In this document: positions 44,966 through 54,233 of the stretch, one piece after another
How the letters are laid out: every line of letters starts with the position of its first letter
How positions within the stretch are numbered: position 1 is the stretch's first letter
From: Candidatus Endomicrobiellum neotermitis
GTDB taxonomy: Bacteria; Elusimicrobiota; Endomicrobiia; Endomicrobiales; Endomicrobiaceae
DNA: 64,000 nucleotides
Direction of reading: 5' to 3'
Assembly (NCBI GenBank): GCA_031282355.1
Contig: JAITDW010000001.1
Coordinates: 62,001 to 126,000 of the forward strand
Made by a program: the position numbers and the translations under genes
The notes under the pieces: model-generated
Told to the model about the DNA's origin: nothing
Database searches by the model: none
Seen by the model: the letters and a program-made list of their open reading frames with translations, nothing else

Positions 44966-46378
44966 TTATAATTTAAACTTAAAATAACGTACAGCATTAT
45001 CATAAGAGATATCGGAAACTATTTTTGACAACATTTCCATATCATATGGATACTCTCCGTTTTCCACCCAATCACCTATTAAGTTACATAAAATACGTCT
45101 AAAATATTCATGTCTTACATAAGATAAGAAACTGCGCGAATCTGTAAGCATGCCGATAAAATTACTTAAAATTCCTAAATTAGAAAGGGAAATAATTTGC
45201 TCTGTTATCCCTGTTTTATGATCGTTAAACCACCACGCAGCACCTTGTTGTATTTTGCTTAATGCTGTACTGTTCTGAAAACAACCGATTATTGTTCCTA
45301 TAATGGCGTTATCATTTGGGTTAAGACTATATATTATTGTTTTAGGCAATTTATCTATGTATTCAAGAGCATTAAGAAAATTAACCATTTGAGCACTTGG
45401 TGCAAAATTATTTATACAATCATGACCAGTATTTGAGCCTAATTTATTAAACACTGATGTATTGTTATTTCTTTTGCAACCATAATGTAGTTCCATAATA
45501 AGGTCATTCTCATAATATTCTCTACCAGCAAAAAGCATAAAAGCAGTTTTATATTTTAGTTCTTCTTCAATATTAATAGTTTCTCCTTTTAATCTTTTGC
45601 TAAATATAGCTTCTATTTCTCTTTCAGAAGCAGGAACATACATGATATAATCAAGAGCATGATCTGTCGCACGACATCCTAAAGAAATAAAAAATTTAAG
45701 TCTTATTTGAAAAGCACGCTTTAAAGATTCAAAAGAATTGATGTCAATATTACTCGATTTTGAAAGTTCGAGAATATAATCCACGAAGTCAATTTTTTCT
45801 ATGCTTAATGCTTTATCTGGACGCCAAGTAGGAAGAACTTGAACATCAAAAGATTCATCTTTTTTAATTTTTTGATGCCATTCGAGACTGTCCACAGGAT
45901 CATCAGTTGTACATATTAATTTTACACCAGATTGTCTAATTATGCCACGTACAGACATAGAGGAACTATTTTGCAGTTTTTCGTTGCATAGCTCCCACAC
46001 TTTATCTGCTGTTTTACTATTCAAAACTCCATCGTACTCAAAATATTTTTTCAACTCAAGATGGCTCCAATGATAAAGAGGATTCCCAATTGCTCTTTCG
46101 AGAGTTTCAACCCATTTTTGAAACTTTTCTCTATCAGATATCTCATTTCCTGTTATATACTTTTCTTCAACACCATTGGAACGCATTTGTCGCCATTTAT
46201 AATGATCACCTTCAAGCCAAACTTGATTTATATTTTGAAATCTTCTATCCTCAGCAATTTCTTTGGGATCGATATGACAATGATAATCCAATATAGGTTT
46301 TTTTGAAGCGCAGCTATGAAAAAGTCTTTTTGATATTTCTGTGGAAAGTAAAAAATCTTCATTAATAAATTTTTTCAT
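44966..46378 (-). CDS. uxaC: Uronate isomerase UxaC
   Basis: Isomerises D-glucuronate to D-fructuronate (and galacturonate to tagaturonate). The 470-residue amidohydrolase-superfamily protein shows ILDYHCHIDPKEIAEDRRF with the metal-binding HxH, the WSHLELKKYF motif, LICTTDDPVDSLEWH, the conserved SLGCRATDHALD and MLTDSRSFLSYVRHEYFRRILC near the end. Length and motifs are typical. It is 23 bases after the SDR gene. Confidence 0.96.
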   Translation of the reverse strand: MKKFINEDFLLSTEISKRLFHSCASKKPILDYHCHIDPKEIAEDRRFQNINQVWLEGDHYKWRQMRSNGVEEKYITGNEISDREKFQKWVETLERAIGNPLYHWSHLELKKYFEYDGVLNSKTADKVWELCNEKLQNSSSMSVRGIIRQSGVKLICTTDDPVDSLEWHQKIKKDESFDVQVLPTWRPDKALSIEKIDFVDYILELSKSSNIDINSFESLKRAFQIRLKFFISLGCRATDHALDYIMYVPASEREIEAIFSKRLKGETINIEEELKYKTAFMLFAGREYYENDLIMELHYGCKRNNNTSVFNKLGSNTGHDCINNFAPSAQMVNFLNALEYIDKLPKTIIYSLNPNDNAIIGTIIGCFQNSTALSKIQQGAAWWFNDHKTGITEQIISLSNLGILSNFIGMLTDSRSFLSYVRHEYFRRILCNLIGDWVENGEYPYDMEMLSKIVSDISYDNAVRYFKFKL

Positions 46379-46401
46379 AAATTTATATCCTTTTTACACA
46401 T

Positions 46402-47235
46402 TTATACACCAGAATACGCATGAAATCCACCGTCAACAGCAATAATATTACCTGTAACAAAACCAGATGCCTCTTCATCACAAAGCCATAAAAGAGTACC
46501 GAATAAATCATATACTTCACCAAAACGTTTCATCGGTGTATGAGCAATAATTTTATGAGATCTTGTAGTGAGAGAACCATCTAAGTTTGTTAAAAGCATT
46601 TTATTTTGTTTAGTTAATAAAAAACCTGGGGCTATAGCATTTACACGTAGTCCTTGTTCCGCAAAATGTACAGCAAGCCATTTAGTAAAATTATCAATTG
46701 CAGCTTTTGCTGCACTATACCCAAGTACTTTAGTCATAGGATTTTGAGATGACATACTTGAAAAATTTATAATTGTAGCTCCTTTTATACCGATTAATCG
46801 TCTCGCAAAAATTTGTGTCACAATAAAAGTACCTAAAAAATTTATTGCAAATACTTTCTCTATATCTTTTAAATCTAAGTCAAAAAACGAACGAATATTA
46901 GGATTATCCATATCTTCACAGTTAAAAATTTCATTTGTAGTGTTAGCATCAGACATATTGCCACCAGCACCATTTATAAGAATATGATACTGTCCAAAAT
47001 CTTTATATATTTGCTCTTCAATTTTTACAAGAGTTTCTTTATCGAGAACGTCACATCCATAAGGTTTTGCAATACCACCTGATGCTACAATTGCATCAGC
47101 AGTACTTTTAGCTCCTTCAAATGTTTTGCTTAAAACAGCTATTTTAACTCCTTTAGATGCTAATTTTTTTGCATAAGCACTAAGTAAAACACCACCTGCA
47201 CCTGTTATGACAGCTACTTTTTTATTCCATTCCAT
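46402..47235 (-). CDS. SDR-family D-mannonate oxidoreductase (fructuronate reductase, UxuB-type function)
   Basis: A 277-residue classical short-chain dehydrogenase. It has the dinucleotide-binding VITGAGGVLLSAYAK, NGAGGN, the catalytic Ser and YxxxK (GYSAAKAAIDNF), and a C-terminal substrate region ending in AVDGGFHAYSGV. The classical UxuB belongs to the long-chain mannitol dehydrogenase family. Here the fructuronate to mannonate step is most likely done by this SDR, as proposed for Bacillus YjmF, because it sits between uxaC and uxuA and no other reductase is present. Confidence 0.8.
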   Translation of the reverse strand: MEWNKKVAVITGAGGVLLSAYAKKLASKGVKIAVLSKTFEGAKSTADAIVASGGIAKPYGCDVLDKETLVKIEEQIYKDFGQYHILINGAGGNMSDANTTNEIFNCEDMDNPNIRSFFDLDLKDIEKVFAINFLGTFIVTQIFARRLIGIKGATIINFSSMSSQNPMTKVLGYSAAKAAIDNFTKWLAVHFAEQGLRVNAIAPGFLLTKQNKMLLTNLDGSLTTRSHKIIAHTPMKRFGEVYDLFGTLLWLCDEEASGFVTGNIIAVDGGFHAYSGV

Positions 47236-47243
47236 GAAAAAAA

Positions 47244-48329
47244 CTACCTCCTTTTTTCAAAAATAGATACTTTTTTATTAAAAGCATCCCATAATCCCCA
47301 AATATACATAACTCCAAGTGCTCTATCATATAAACCATAACCAGGACGAGATTTTTCGTCCCATATATGTCTTCCATGATCAGGACGAACATAATATTTA
47401 TAACTGATATCAAAATATGCTTTTGTAATTTCAGCAATATCAAGAGAACCTTCAGAAGTTTTATGAGAAGTTTCTACAAAATCACCATTTTCAAAATGTT
47501 TTACATTACGTATGTGAGCAAAATATATTCTGTTACTGAATTCACGAATAATAGCTGGAATGTCATTTTTCATACAACTCCCTAGTGAACCACTGCATAA
47601 CGTAAGACCATTTGAAGGACTATCAACTAATTCTAGAAATCTTCTTATATTATTTTTATTAGTTATTATGCGTGGTAAGTTGAATATATTCCACGGAGGG
47701 TCATCAGGATGTATTGCCATTTTGATTCCACTTTCTTCTGCAACTGGAATAATTTCTTTTAGAAAATATTTAAGATTTTCCCAAAGATTTTCTTCTTTAA
47801 TATCTTTATAAGCACTAAAAAGTTCTTTTATCCTCGAAATTTTTTCTGGTTCCCATCCAGGCATAGTTAAAAGTCCTCTTTGCTTCGATATTTCATCCAA
47901 AAATTCAAATAAATTTGCATTATCTATTTTAGATCTTTCATAAAAAAGCGCTGTAGATCCATCATACTGTGGCTTATACAAATCAGTACGCAACCAATCA
48001 AACACAGGCATAAAATTGTAGCATACAACTTTGACACCTATTTTACCAAGATTCTGAAGAGTTCTTTTATAATTTTCTATATATCTATTTCGTGAAGAAA
48101 CTCCAAGTTTAATATCTTCGTGTACATTAACGCTCTCTACAACATCAATGTTAAAATTATATTTCTGTATTTGTGCTTTAACTTCATCAATACGACTAAG
48201 TGACCAACATTCACCTACGGGCACATCGTGTAGTGCCCACACCACTCCACATACTCCAGGAATTTGTTTTATATATTTTAAAGGAATCGGATCTAATGTT
48301 TCACCATACCATCTGAATGTCATTTTCAT
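47244..48329 (-). CDS. uxuA: D-mannonate dehydratase UxuA
   Basis: Dehydrates D-mannonate to 2-keto-3-deoxygluconate. The 361-residue metal-dependent TIM barrel starts MKMTFRWYGETLDPIPLKYIKQIPGV, with GVVWALHDVPVGE, IDVVESVNVHEDIK, MAIHPDDPPW (metal His), LTLCSGSLG, FAHIRNVK and VRPDHGRHIWDE. All are UxuA motifs. It is 5 bases downstream of kdgK and 8 bases upstream of the SDR gene. Confidence 0.97.
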   Translation of the reverse strand: MKMTFRWYGETLDPIPLKYIKQIPGVCGVVWALHDVPVGECWSLSRIDEVKAQIQKYNFNIDVVESVNVHEDIKLGVSSRNRYIENYKRTLQNLGKIGVKVVCYNFMPVFDWLRTDLYKPQYDGSTALFYERSKIDNANLFEFLDEISKQRGLLTMPGWEPEKISRIKELFSAYKDIKEENLWENLKYFLKEIIPVAEESGIKMAIHPDDPPWNIFNLPRIITNKNNIRRFLELVDSPSNGLTLCSGSLGSCMKNDIPAIIREFSNRIYFAHIRNVKHFENGDFVETSHKTSEGSLDIAEITKAYFDISYKYYVRPDHGRHIWDEKSRPGYGLYDRALGVMYIWGLWDAFNKKVSIFEKRR

Positions 48330-48334
48330 ATAGT

Positions 48335-49360
48335 TTACCTCTGTACACGGCCAGAAGCATCACCATTTGCGAGTTTTTTAACTTCATCTATCGAAACTTG
48401 ATTGTAATCACCCTCTATAGTATGTTTCAAGCAACTTGCTGCAACCGCAAATTCTACAGCTTCTTTATCAGAATATCCACTCACCAAAGAATATATTAAT
48501 CCAGCACCAAATGAATCACCCCCACCAACTCGATCAACAATGTGTACTAGATACTCTTTGCTGAAAAAGTGATCTTTCCCATTATAAAGCATAGCTGCCC
48601 AACGATTATCATTTGCAGATATAGAACTTCTAAGAGTTATTGCAATTTTAGAAAAATTAAATTTTTTATTAAGTTCTCGTGCCACACCTATATAACTCTC
48701 ATGATCAATTTTTCCAAGAGTTACATTTGTATGTTTAGCTTTTATGCTGAAAATATCTTCAGCATCTTCTTCATTAGCTATACATACATCTACGTATTTA
48801 CAAATTTCGCTCATAATTTTTTTAGCATCTTCTTTAGACCACAGTTTACTTCTATAATTTAAGTCACAACTTACTGTAATTTGTTTTTTTTTCGCAATTT
48901 TACACGCTTCAAGACATATTTCAGCTAAATTTGAACTCAAAGCCGGTGTGATACCAGTAAAATGAAACCATTGTACATTTGCAAAAATTTTATCCCAATC
49001 AAAATCATCTTTTAATGCTAATGCAACAGCAGAACCAGCTCTGTCGTAGATAACTTTTGAAGGACGTTGGCTCGCACCTTTTTCTAAAAAATATATTCCT
49101 ACACGCTCTCCACCACGTGCCACAAAAGAAGTGTCCACTCCATATTTTCTTAAAGAATCTATACCAGCTTGTCCAATTTCATGTTTCGGCATTTTGCTCA
49201 CAAAGGATACATTTAACCCAAAGTTTGATAATGAAACAGCAACATTTGCTTCTCCTCCACCATAACTTGCATGATAAATATTTGATTGTAAAAAACGATG
49301 ATAACCATCTGGCGTAAGTCTAAGCATCAATTCCCCAAATGTTACTACTCTTTTTGACAT
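48335..49360 (-). CDS. kdgK: 2-keto-3-deoxygluconate kinase KdgK (PfkB family)
   Basis: Phosphorylates KDG to KDPG. The protein has about 341 residues from the ATG at 49360; the track adds 6. It shows the PfkB signatures VVTFGELMLRLTPDG, YGGGEANVAVSLSNFG and the C-terminal VDRVGGGDSFGAGLIYSL with the catalytic Asp. GGGGGA lies 6 bases before the preferred ATG. Position between eda and uxuA defines the substrate. Confidence 0.93.
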   Translation of the reverse strand: MSKRVVTFGELMLRLTPDGYHRFLQSNIYHASYGGGEANVAVSLSNFGLNVSFVSKMPKHEIGQAGIDSLRKYGVDTSFVARGGERVGIYFLEKGASQRPSKVIYDRAGSAVALALKDDFDWDKIFANVQWFHFTGITPALSSNLAEICLEACKIAKKKQITVSCDLNYRSKLWSKEDAKKIMSEICKYVDVCIANEEDAEDIFSIKAKHTNVTLGKIDHESYIGVARELNKKFNFSKIAITLRSSISANDNRWAAMLYNGKDHFFSKEYLVHIVDRVGGGDSFGAGLIYSLVSGYSDKEAVEFAVAASCLKHTIEGDYNQVSIDEVKKLANGDASGRVQR

Positions 49361-49396
49361 TTTAATCCCCCAATACACTAAAATTTAGAAGCAAAT

Positions 49397-50371
49397 TCAA
49401 TTACTTTTTTGAAGAAGATGAATAGCAAAATTACCGATCTCTTTGTCAAGATATATAGAACGTATATTTCCTATCTTGTCATAAAGAGCAGTTTCCTTCA
49501 TAAATGTAACACCTATTTTTTCTAAATAATATATAGCGCGTCTTACATTATTTGTGCTTATAGCTATGTGTCCATTTTTACCTAAGAATTGCTTTTTCAT
49601 TATTTCTATGCTAGAACCTGCGAAAAAAGATCCTGTTCGCTCCTGTTTTATAAACCCAAATAATGTTTCGAACACTATAGATATTTGATTTGCTAATGTT
49701 TCATCTGACATATTAATTCCTATGTGTTGCATTTCAAATCCAAGCATTATAAACACTGCTTCTCTAGCTAATTTTTTAATAGCTTCGTAATCACGATTTC
49801 TGACTAATTCTTTGCTAGCTATCCAGCTACCACCACATGCAATAACTCTATCAAAAGACAAATAAGTGTTTAAATTTTTTATATTAATTCCTCCTGTAGG
49901 TATAAATTTTACATTTGCATATGGCGCGGACATCGCTCTAATCATATCTAACCCACCTGCAGCTTCAGCAGGAAAAAACTTTATAACTTGGATACCTAAT
50001 TCCAAAGCAGATTCTATATCACTTGGAGTTGCACAACCTGGAATTATAGTTGTACTATTATCAATACAGTATTTAACTATTTTAGAATTAAATCCAGGAC
50101 TTACTATAAATCTAGCACCAGCATTAATCGCCCTATTAGCTTGTTCTACAGTTAAAACAGTACCTGCACCTAAAAGCATTTCAGGAATTTTTTCAGATAA
50201 AATTCTTATTGCTTCTTCAGCTGCAGCAGTTCTAAATGTTACCTCTATACATCCTATACCACCAGCATATAACGCTTTTGCAAGAGGTAGGGCTTGATCA
50301 ACATTATCAAGTACTACAACTGGTACTATACCAACATTAGAAATTTCCGTCAATAAATCATCATTACCCAC
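49397..50371 (-). CDS. eda: KDPG/KHG aldolase with C-terminal VOC-like domain
   Basis: Cleaves KDPG to pyruvate and glyceraldehyde-3-phosphate. The N-terminal class I aldolase (about 1-205) has GIVPVVVLDN, GCIEVTFRTAAA (catalytic Glu), GAGTVLTVEQA, VSPGFNSK, PGCATPSDIE and the Schiff-base lysine in IKFFPAEAAGG. A second domain (about 210-324) beginning FEMQHIGIN and containing HIAISTNN resembles the vicinal-oxygen-chelate fold and has no clear role. The start is GTG at 50371, with GGAGG at 9-base spacing. It is the first gene of the uronate operon. Confidence 0.92.
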   Translation of the reverse strand: MGNDDLLTEISNVGIVPVVVLDNVDQALPLAKALYAGGIGCIEVTFRTAAAEEAIRILSEKIPEMLLGAGTVLTVEQANRAINAGARFIVSPGFNSKIVKYCIDNSTTIIPGCATPSDIESALELGIQVIKFFPAEAAGGLDMIRAMSAPYANVKFIPTGGINIKNLNTYLSFDRVIACGGSWIASKELVRNRDYEAIKKLAREAVFIMLGFEMQHIGINMSDETLANQISIVFETLFGFIKQERTGSFFAGSSIEIMKKQFLGKNGHIAISTNNVRRAIYYLEKIGVTFMKETALYDKIGNIRSIYLDKEIGNFAIHLLQKSN

Positions 50372-50432
50372 TGAGATATACCTCCAGGTTTTAAGTTATA
50401 CCACATTTGTATCTTTATGCATTTACACAACT

Positions 50433-50447
50433 TAACGCTTTAACGCT
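50433..50447. promoter_or_regulatory. Tandem 7-base repeat upstream of the uronate operon
   Basis: TAACGCTTTAACGCT: the heptamer TAACGCT occurs twice with one base between, about 60-75 bases before the eda start. This GC-containing island in an AT-rich gap is a candidate regulator or operator site. No regulator gene is adjacent. Confidence 0.35.
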
Positions 50448-50635
50448 AGCATACTACAATTTTAATTTTTTAAATGCAACAACACATAAAAAGAAAAACT
50501 GTCTCAAACCGTAGCTATAATCAGTAAAGAATATAATAACATAAAAATTAAAACATGTAGAAATAAAGTATAATTTATTTTCAGATTTTATACGATGTTA
50601 TGATATTTTCTCATTCATTAACGTTATGGATCAAA

Positions 50636-52711
50636 ATGATAACTAAAAATTTAAATCCTTCTCAATTAGAAGCTGTACTTCATAATAATGGTCCTTTGAT
50701 AGTTTTTGCTGGAGCTGGAACAGGAAAAACTAAAGTTATTGTTCATAGGATTGCTCGCTTACTTTTTTTTGATACTGTTCCATATTTTATCTTAGCTGTT
50801 ACATTTACAAACAAAGCAGCTGCAGAAATAAAAATGAGAGTTACTAATTTAGTCCCTGAAGTAAAACAAAATGTGTGGATATCAACATTTCATTCATTTT
50901 GTACTTATTTTTTACGTACCGAATATCAAAAAATAAATTTGAATCAAAATTTTTTAATTTATAATTCATATGATCAAAAAAATGTAATTAAGGAATGTTT
51001 ATTTGAATTAAATATTGATGAAAATAAATTTAAACCATCAACAGTAGCAGATAAAATAAACCATGCAAAAAATAATCTAAAAACATCACATGTTATGACT
51101 ATAGAAGCTAAAAATATAGGAGATATTTTTAGTACTACAATATCAGATATTTACGGATTATACCAAAAAAAATTGTCGAGAGCTAACGCCTTAGATTTTG
51201 GAGATTTAGTAATGTACACTGTTTTTATGCTACAAGAATATCCAATGTTATTAGAGTACTACCAAGAAAAATATAAATATGTTATTGTTGATGAATATCA
51301 GGATACAAACTACGCCCAATATATTCTTATAAAACTAATTTCTGAAAGATACAAAAACATATGCGTTGTTGGAGACGATGACCAATCAATTTATTCATGG
51401 AGAGGAGCCAATATAAGTAATATTTTAAATTTTAAAAATGACTATCCTAAATCAAAAATTATTAAATTAAAACAGAATTATAGATCAACTCCTAAAATTT
51501 TATCAACAGCATATCGAGTTATAAGAAATAATAATAGTAGAATTGATAAGCAATTATGGACAAAAAATTCAGATGATGGGTCTGTAGAAATTTTAAAATC
51601 TAAAAATGAAAACGACGAAGCATCAAAAATCATTGATTTTATCTTATTAAATATACGACACGCTAAATATAATTTTTCAGATTTTGCAGTATTTTATAGG
51701 ACAAATGCGCAATCACGTTCATTTGAGGATGCTTTTAAAAGATCAAAAGTACCATATATTATTATAGGAGCACAGAAATTTTATGATCATGCGGAAATTA
51801 GAGATATTATTGCCTATTTAAAATTTATACATAATCCCAAAGATGACATAATTTTTAAAAAAATTGTAAACACACCAAAAAGAGGTATAGGTAAAATGTC
51901 AATAAAAATGCTTGAAAAAATAGCAATTGACAAAGACATATCACTATTAGAAGCAATACCTTTTATTAATAACTTAAATAAAAAAGACGTAGTTACTTCT
52001 TTAAATTTTTTTAGCCAATTTATAAAAACTTTACTTGAACTGAAGGATAGTGTCTGCATAAAAGAGATAACCGAAAAAATTGTAGCTTATTTAGGATATT
52101 TAAAAGAATTTAAAACTGAAAATACATTCGAATCGCAAAGAAAAATAGAAAATATAAAAGAACTAATTTCTGCAATCGTAGATTTCGAAAAGTACTCTTC
52201 ATCTAAATTGCTCGCAGATTATTTAACACATGTTGCTTTGATGAATGATACAGATTTTATTGATGAATCAAACGGAAAAGTCACTTTAATGACACTTCAC
52301 TTAGCTAAAGGTTTAGAGTTTAACAGCGTTTTTATATGTGGATTGGAAGAAGGATTATTTCCTATAAAAGAATCAATTTTAAATCCTGAAGCACTTGAAG
52401 AAGAAAGGAGGCTTATGTATGTTGGAATGACAAGAGCAAAAAAATATTTATATCTATGTTGGTCAGCAGAAAGGACAATTTATGGTAAAACAAAACGTAA
52501 TATACCATCAAGATTTATTATAGAATCAGAATTGAAAAATGAAGATTCAAGTCAATACGAAGTAGGCACATTAGTTTTACACCCAACATTTGGCAAAGGA
52601 AAAATCACTGAAAGAATTGGTACTGGTGATGACTTAAAACTTATAATTTTATTTGAAAATAAACAAGAGAAGAAAATACTTGTAAAAATAGCTCGTCTTA
52701 AACTGCTTTAA
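50636..52711 (+). CDS. ATP-dependent DNA helicase UvrD/PcrA type
   Basis: Superfamily-1 3'-5' helicase for repair and replication restart. It has about 691 residues from the ATG at 50636. Motifs are LNPSQLEAV, Walker A FAGAGTGKTKV, FTNKAAAEIKMR, VDEYQDTNYAQ, GDDDQSIYSWRGA, LKQNYRST, VTLMTLHLAKGLEF and VGMTRAKKYLYL. The tail ends in the Tudor-like VGTLVLHPTFGKGKI. The track's longer start adds 12 residues that do not resemble the family. The choice between uvrD and pcrA is only naming; I leave the symbol open. Confidence 0.94.
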   Translation: MITKNLNPSQLEAVLHNNGPLIVFAGAGTGKTKVIVHRIARLLFFDTVPYFILAVTFTNKAAAEIKMRVTNLVPEVKQNVWISTFHSFCTYFLRTEYQKINLNQNFLIYNSYDQKNVIKECLFELNIDENKFKPSTVADKINHAKNNLKTSHVMTIEAKNIGDIFSTTISDIYGLYQKKLSRANALDFGDLVMYTVFMLQEYPMLLEYYQEKYKYVIVDEYQDTNYAQYILIKLISERYKNICVVGDDDQSIYSWRGANISNILNFKNDYPKSKIIKLKQNYRSTPKILSTAYRVIRNNNSRIDKQLWTKNSDDGSVEILKSKNENDEASKIIDFILLNIRHAKYNFSDFAVFYRTNAQSRSFEDAFKRSKVPYIIIGAQKFYDHAEIRDIIAYLKFIHNPKDDIIFKKIVNTPKRGIGKMSIKMLEKIAIDKDISLLEAIPFINNLNKKDVVTSLNFFSQFIKTLLELKDSVCIKEITEKIVAYLGYLKEFKTENTFESQRKIENIKELISAIVDFEKYSSSKLLADYLTHVALMNDTDFIDESNGKVTLMTLHLAKGLEFNSVFICGLEEGLFPIKESILNPEALEEERRLMYVGMTRAKKYLYLCWSAERTIYGKTKRNIPSRFIIESELKNEDSSQYEVGTLVLHPTFGKGKITERIGTGDDLKLIILFENKQEKKILVKIARLKLL

Positions 52712-52754
52712 TCCACTATATAAGTTAATATTGTATATTACTAGTTTTATTATT

Positions 52755-54206
52755 TCAATTTAGTTTTTTTATCAAAATTTTGTTTACCAATTTAGGATCT
52801 GCTTGGCCCTTGGATTTTTTCATAACAAGCCCAATTATTGCATCTATCGCTCTTTTTTTTCCAATTTTAAATTCTGCAACTGCATTAGGACTTTCAATAA
52901 TAGCTTTTTCACATATTTCAGTAATGACTGATTCATCTGAGATTCTAGTAAATCCTCTTTTTTTTATTATGATTTCTGGATCAATCGATTTTTCATACAT
53001 TTCTTCGAAAACAATCTTTGCTATTTTTCCAGAAATAATTTCATTTTGAATAAGAGAAATTAGTTTCGATAAATTTTTACTTGAAATAGGAGATTTTGTA
53101 ATACATATTTTTGAGGCATTAAGCTTCGCGCTTAATTCTGTAGAAATCCAGTTAGCAAGAAGTTTAGTGACAGAGTTTTTATTATCCAAATTACTTAATG
53201 CATCTTCATAATATTCTGCAATCATCTTGCTAGAAGTTAAATAACTTGCATCATATTCAGAAAGATTGTAATTTTTTATAAACCTTGCTTTCTTTATTCT
53301 AGGTAACTCTGGTAATTGTTTATATAAATTTTCAATAAAACAATTTGATAAATAGAGTGGAACTAAATCCGGCTCAGTGAAATACCTATAATCTAAAATA
53401 TTTTCTTTTAAACGCATTGATTTTGTTACTTTTTCTTCTGCATCCCAAAATCTCGTTTCTTGTACAAGTCTAGCACCTGAATTAAGAATTTTTTTGTGTC
53501 TTTGGACTTCATATGTTATTGCATCTTTAACTCCAGATATAGAATTCATATTTTTAATTTCAACCCTTACACCAAGTTTTTTTTGTCCAACAATACGTAC
53601 GCTTACATTCACGTCGCAACGCATTTTACCTTCTTCCATATTACATTCAGAAGTATCTAAATATTCAACGATATTTTTAAGCTCCCTTAAAAATTCTACG
53701 GCTTCCTGAGGAGAACTAAGTTCTGGTTTAGTAACTAGTTCCATCAATCCAATACCTGCTCTATTTAAATCAAGAAGAGAATAATTTAATTTTTTACCAC
53801 CAATCTTATGCAAAAGTTTTCCAGTATCCTCTTCAAGATGAATCCTTTCAATATTTATGATTTTTTCTCTTTCATTAACAATTATTGAAAGTTTTCCATT
53901 TGAACACAATGGTGATTCAAATTGTGTTATTTGGTAGTTTTTAGGAACATCAGGATAAAAATATTGTTTTCTTGCAAATGTACATCTTCTATTTATAGTA
54001 AAATTTAATGCTAGTCCTGTCTTTATAACACCTTCGACTGCTTTTTTATTTAATATCGGAATTACACCAGGCTGTGAAGTACAAATAACGCATATATTCG
54101 AATTTGCTTCTGCTCCAAACTGTGTAGAACATTCACAAAAAATCTTTGATTTTGTATTGATTTGCATATGAACTTCAAGTCCTATCAATACTTCGTATCT
54201 GAACAT
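52755..54206 (-). CDS. gatB: Aspartyl/glutamyl-tRNA(Asn/Gln) amidotransferase subunit B
   Basis: Subunit that binds misacylated tRNA and activates the carboxylate in the indirect Gln-tRNA and Asn-tRNA pathway. The 483-residue protein starts [25 protein letters not shown], with [43 protein letters not shown] and [12 protein letters not shown]-terminal YqeY-like tRNA-binding domain ends [19 protein letters not shown]. It is the last gene of the gatC-corA-gatA-gatB run. Confidence 0.97.
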   Translation of the reverse strand: MFRYEVLIGLEVHMQINTKSKIFCECSTQFGAEANSNICVICTSQPGVIPILNKKAVEGVIKTGLALNFTINRRCTFARKQYFYPDVPKNYQITQFESPLCSNGKLSIIVNEREKIINIERIHLEEDTGKLLHKIGGKKLNYSLLDLNRAGIGLMELVTKPELSSPQEAVEFLRELKNIVEYLDTSECNMEEGKMRCDVNVSVRIVGQKKLGVRVEIKNMNSISGVKDAITYEVQRHKKILNSGARLVQETRFWDAEEKVTKSMRLKENILDYRYFTEPDLVPLYLSNCFIENLYKQLPELPRIKKARFIKNYNLSEYDASYLTSSKMIAEYYEDALSNLDNKNSVTKLLANWISTELSAKLNASKICITKSPISSKNLSKLISLIQNEIISGKIAKIVFEEMYEKSIDPEIIIKKRGFTRISDESVITEICEKAIIESPNAVAEFKIGKKRAIDAIIGLVMKKSKGQADPKLVNKILIKKLN

Positions 54207-54233
54207 TATTTTTTCCCTTTTTTAAAATATATT

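Noticed and set aside
49866-50297. 143-residue plus-strand ORF
   Set aside because: It is antisense to the aldolase domain of eda and has no independent support.
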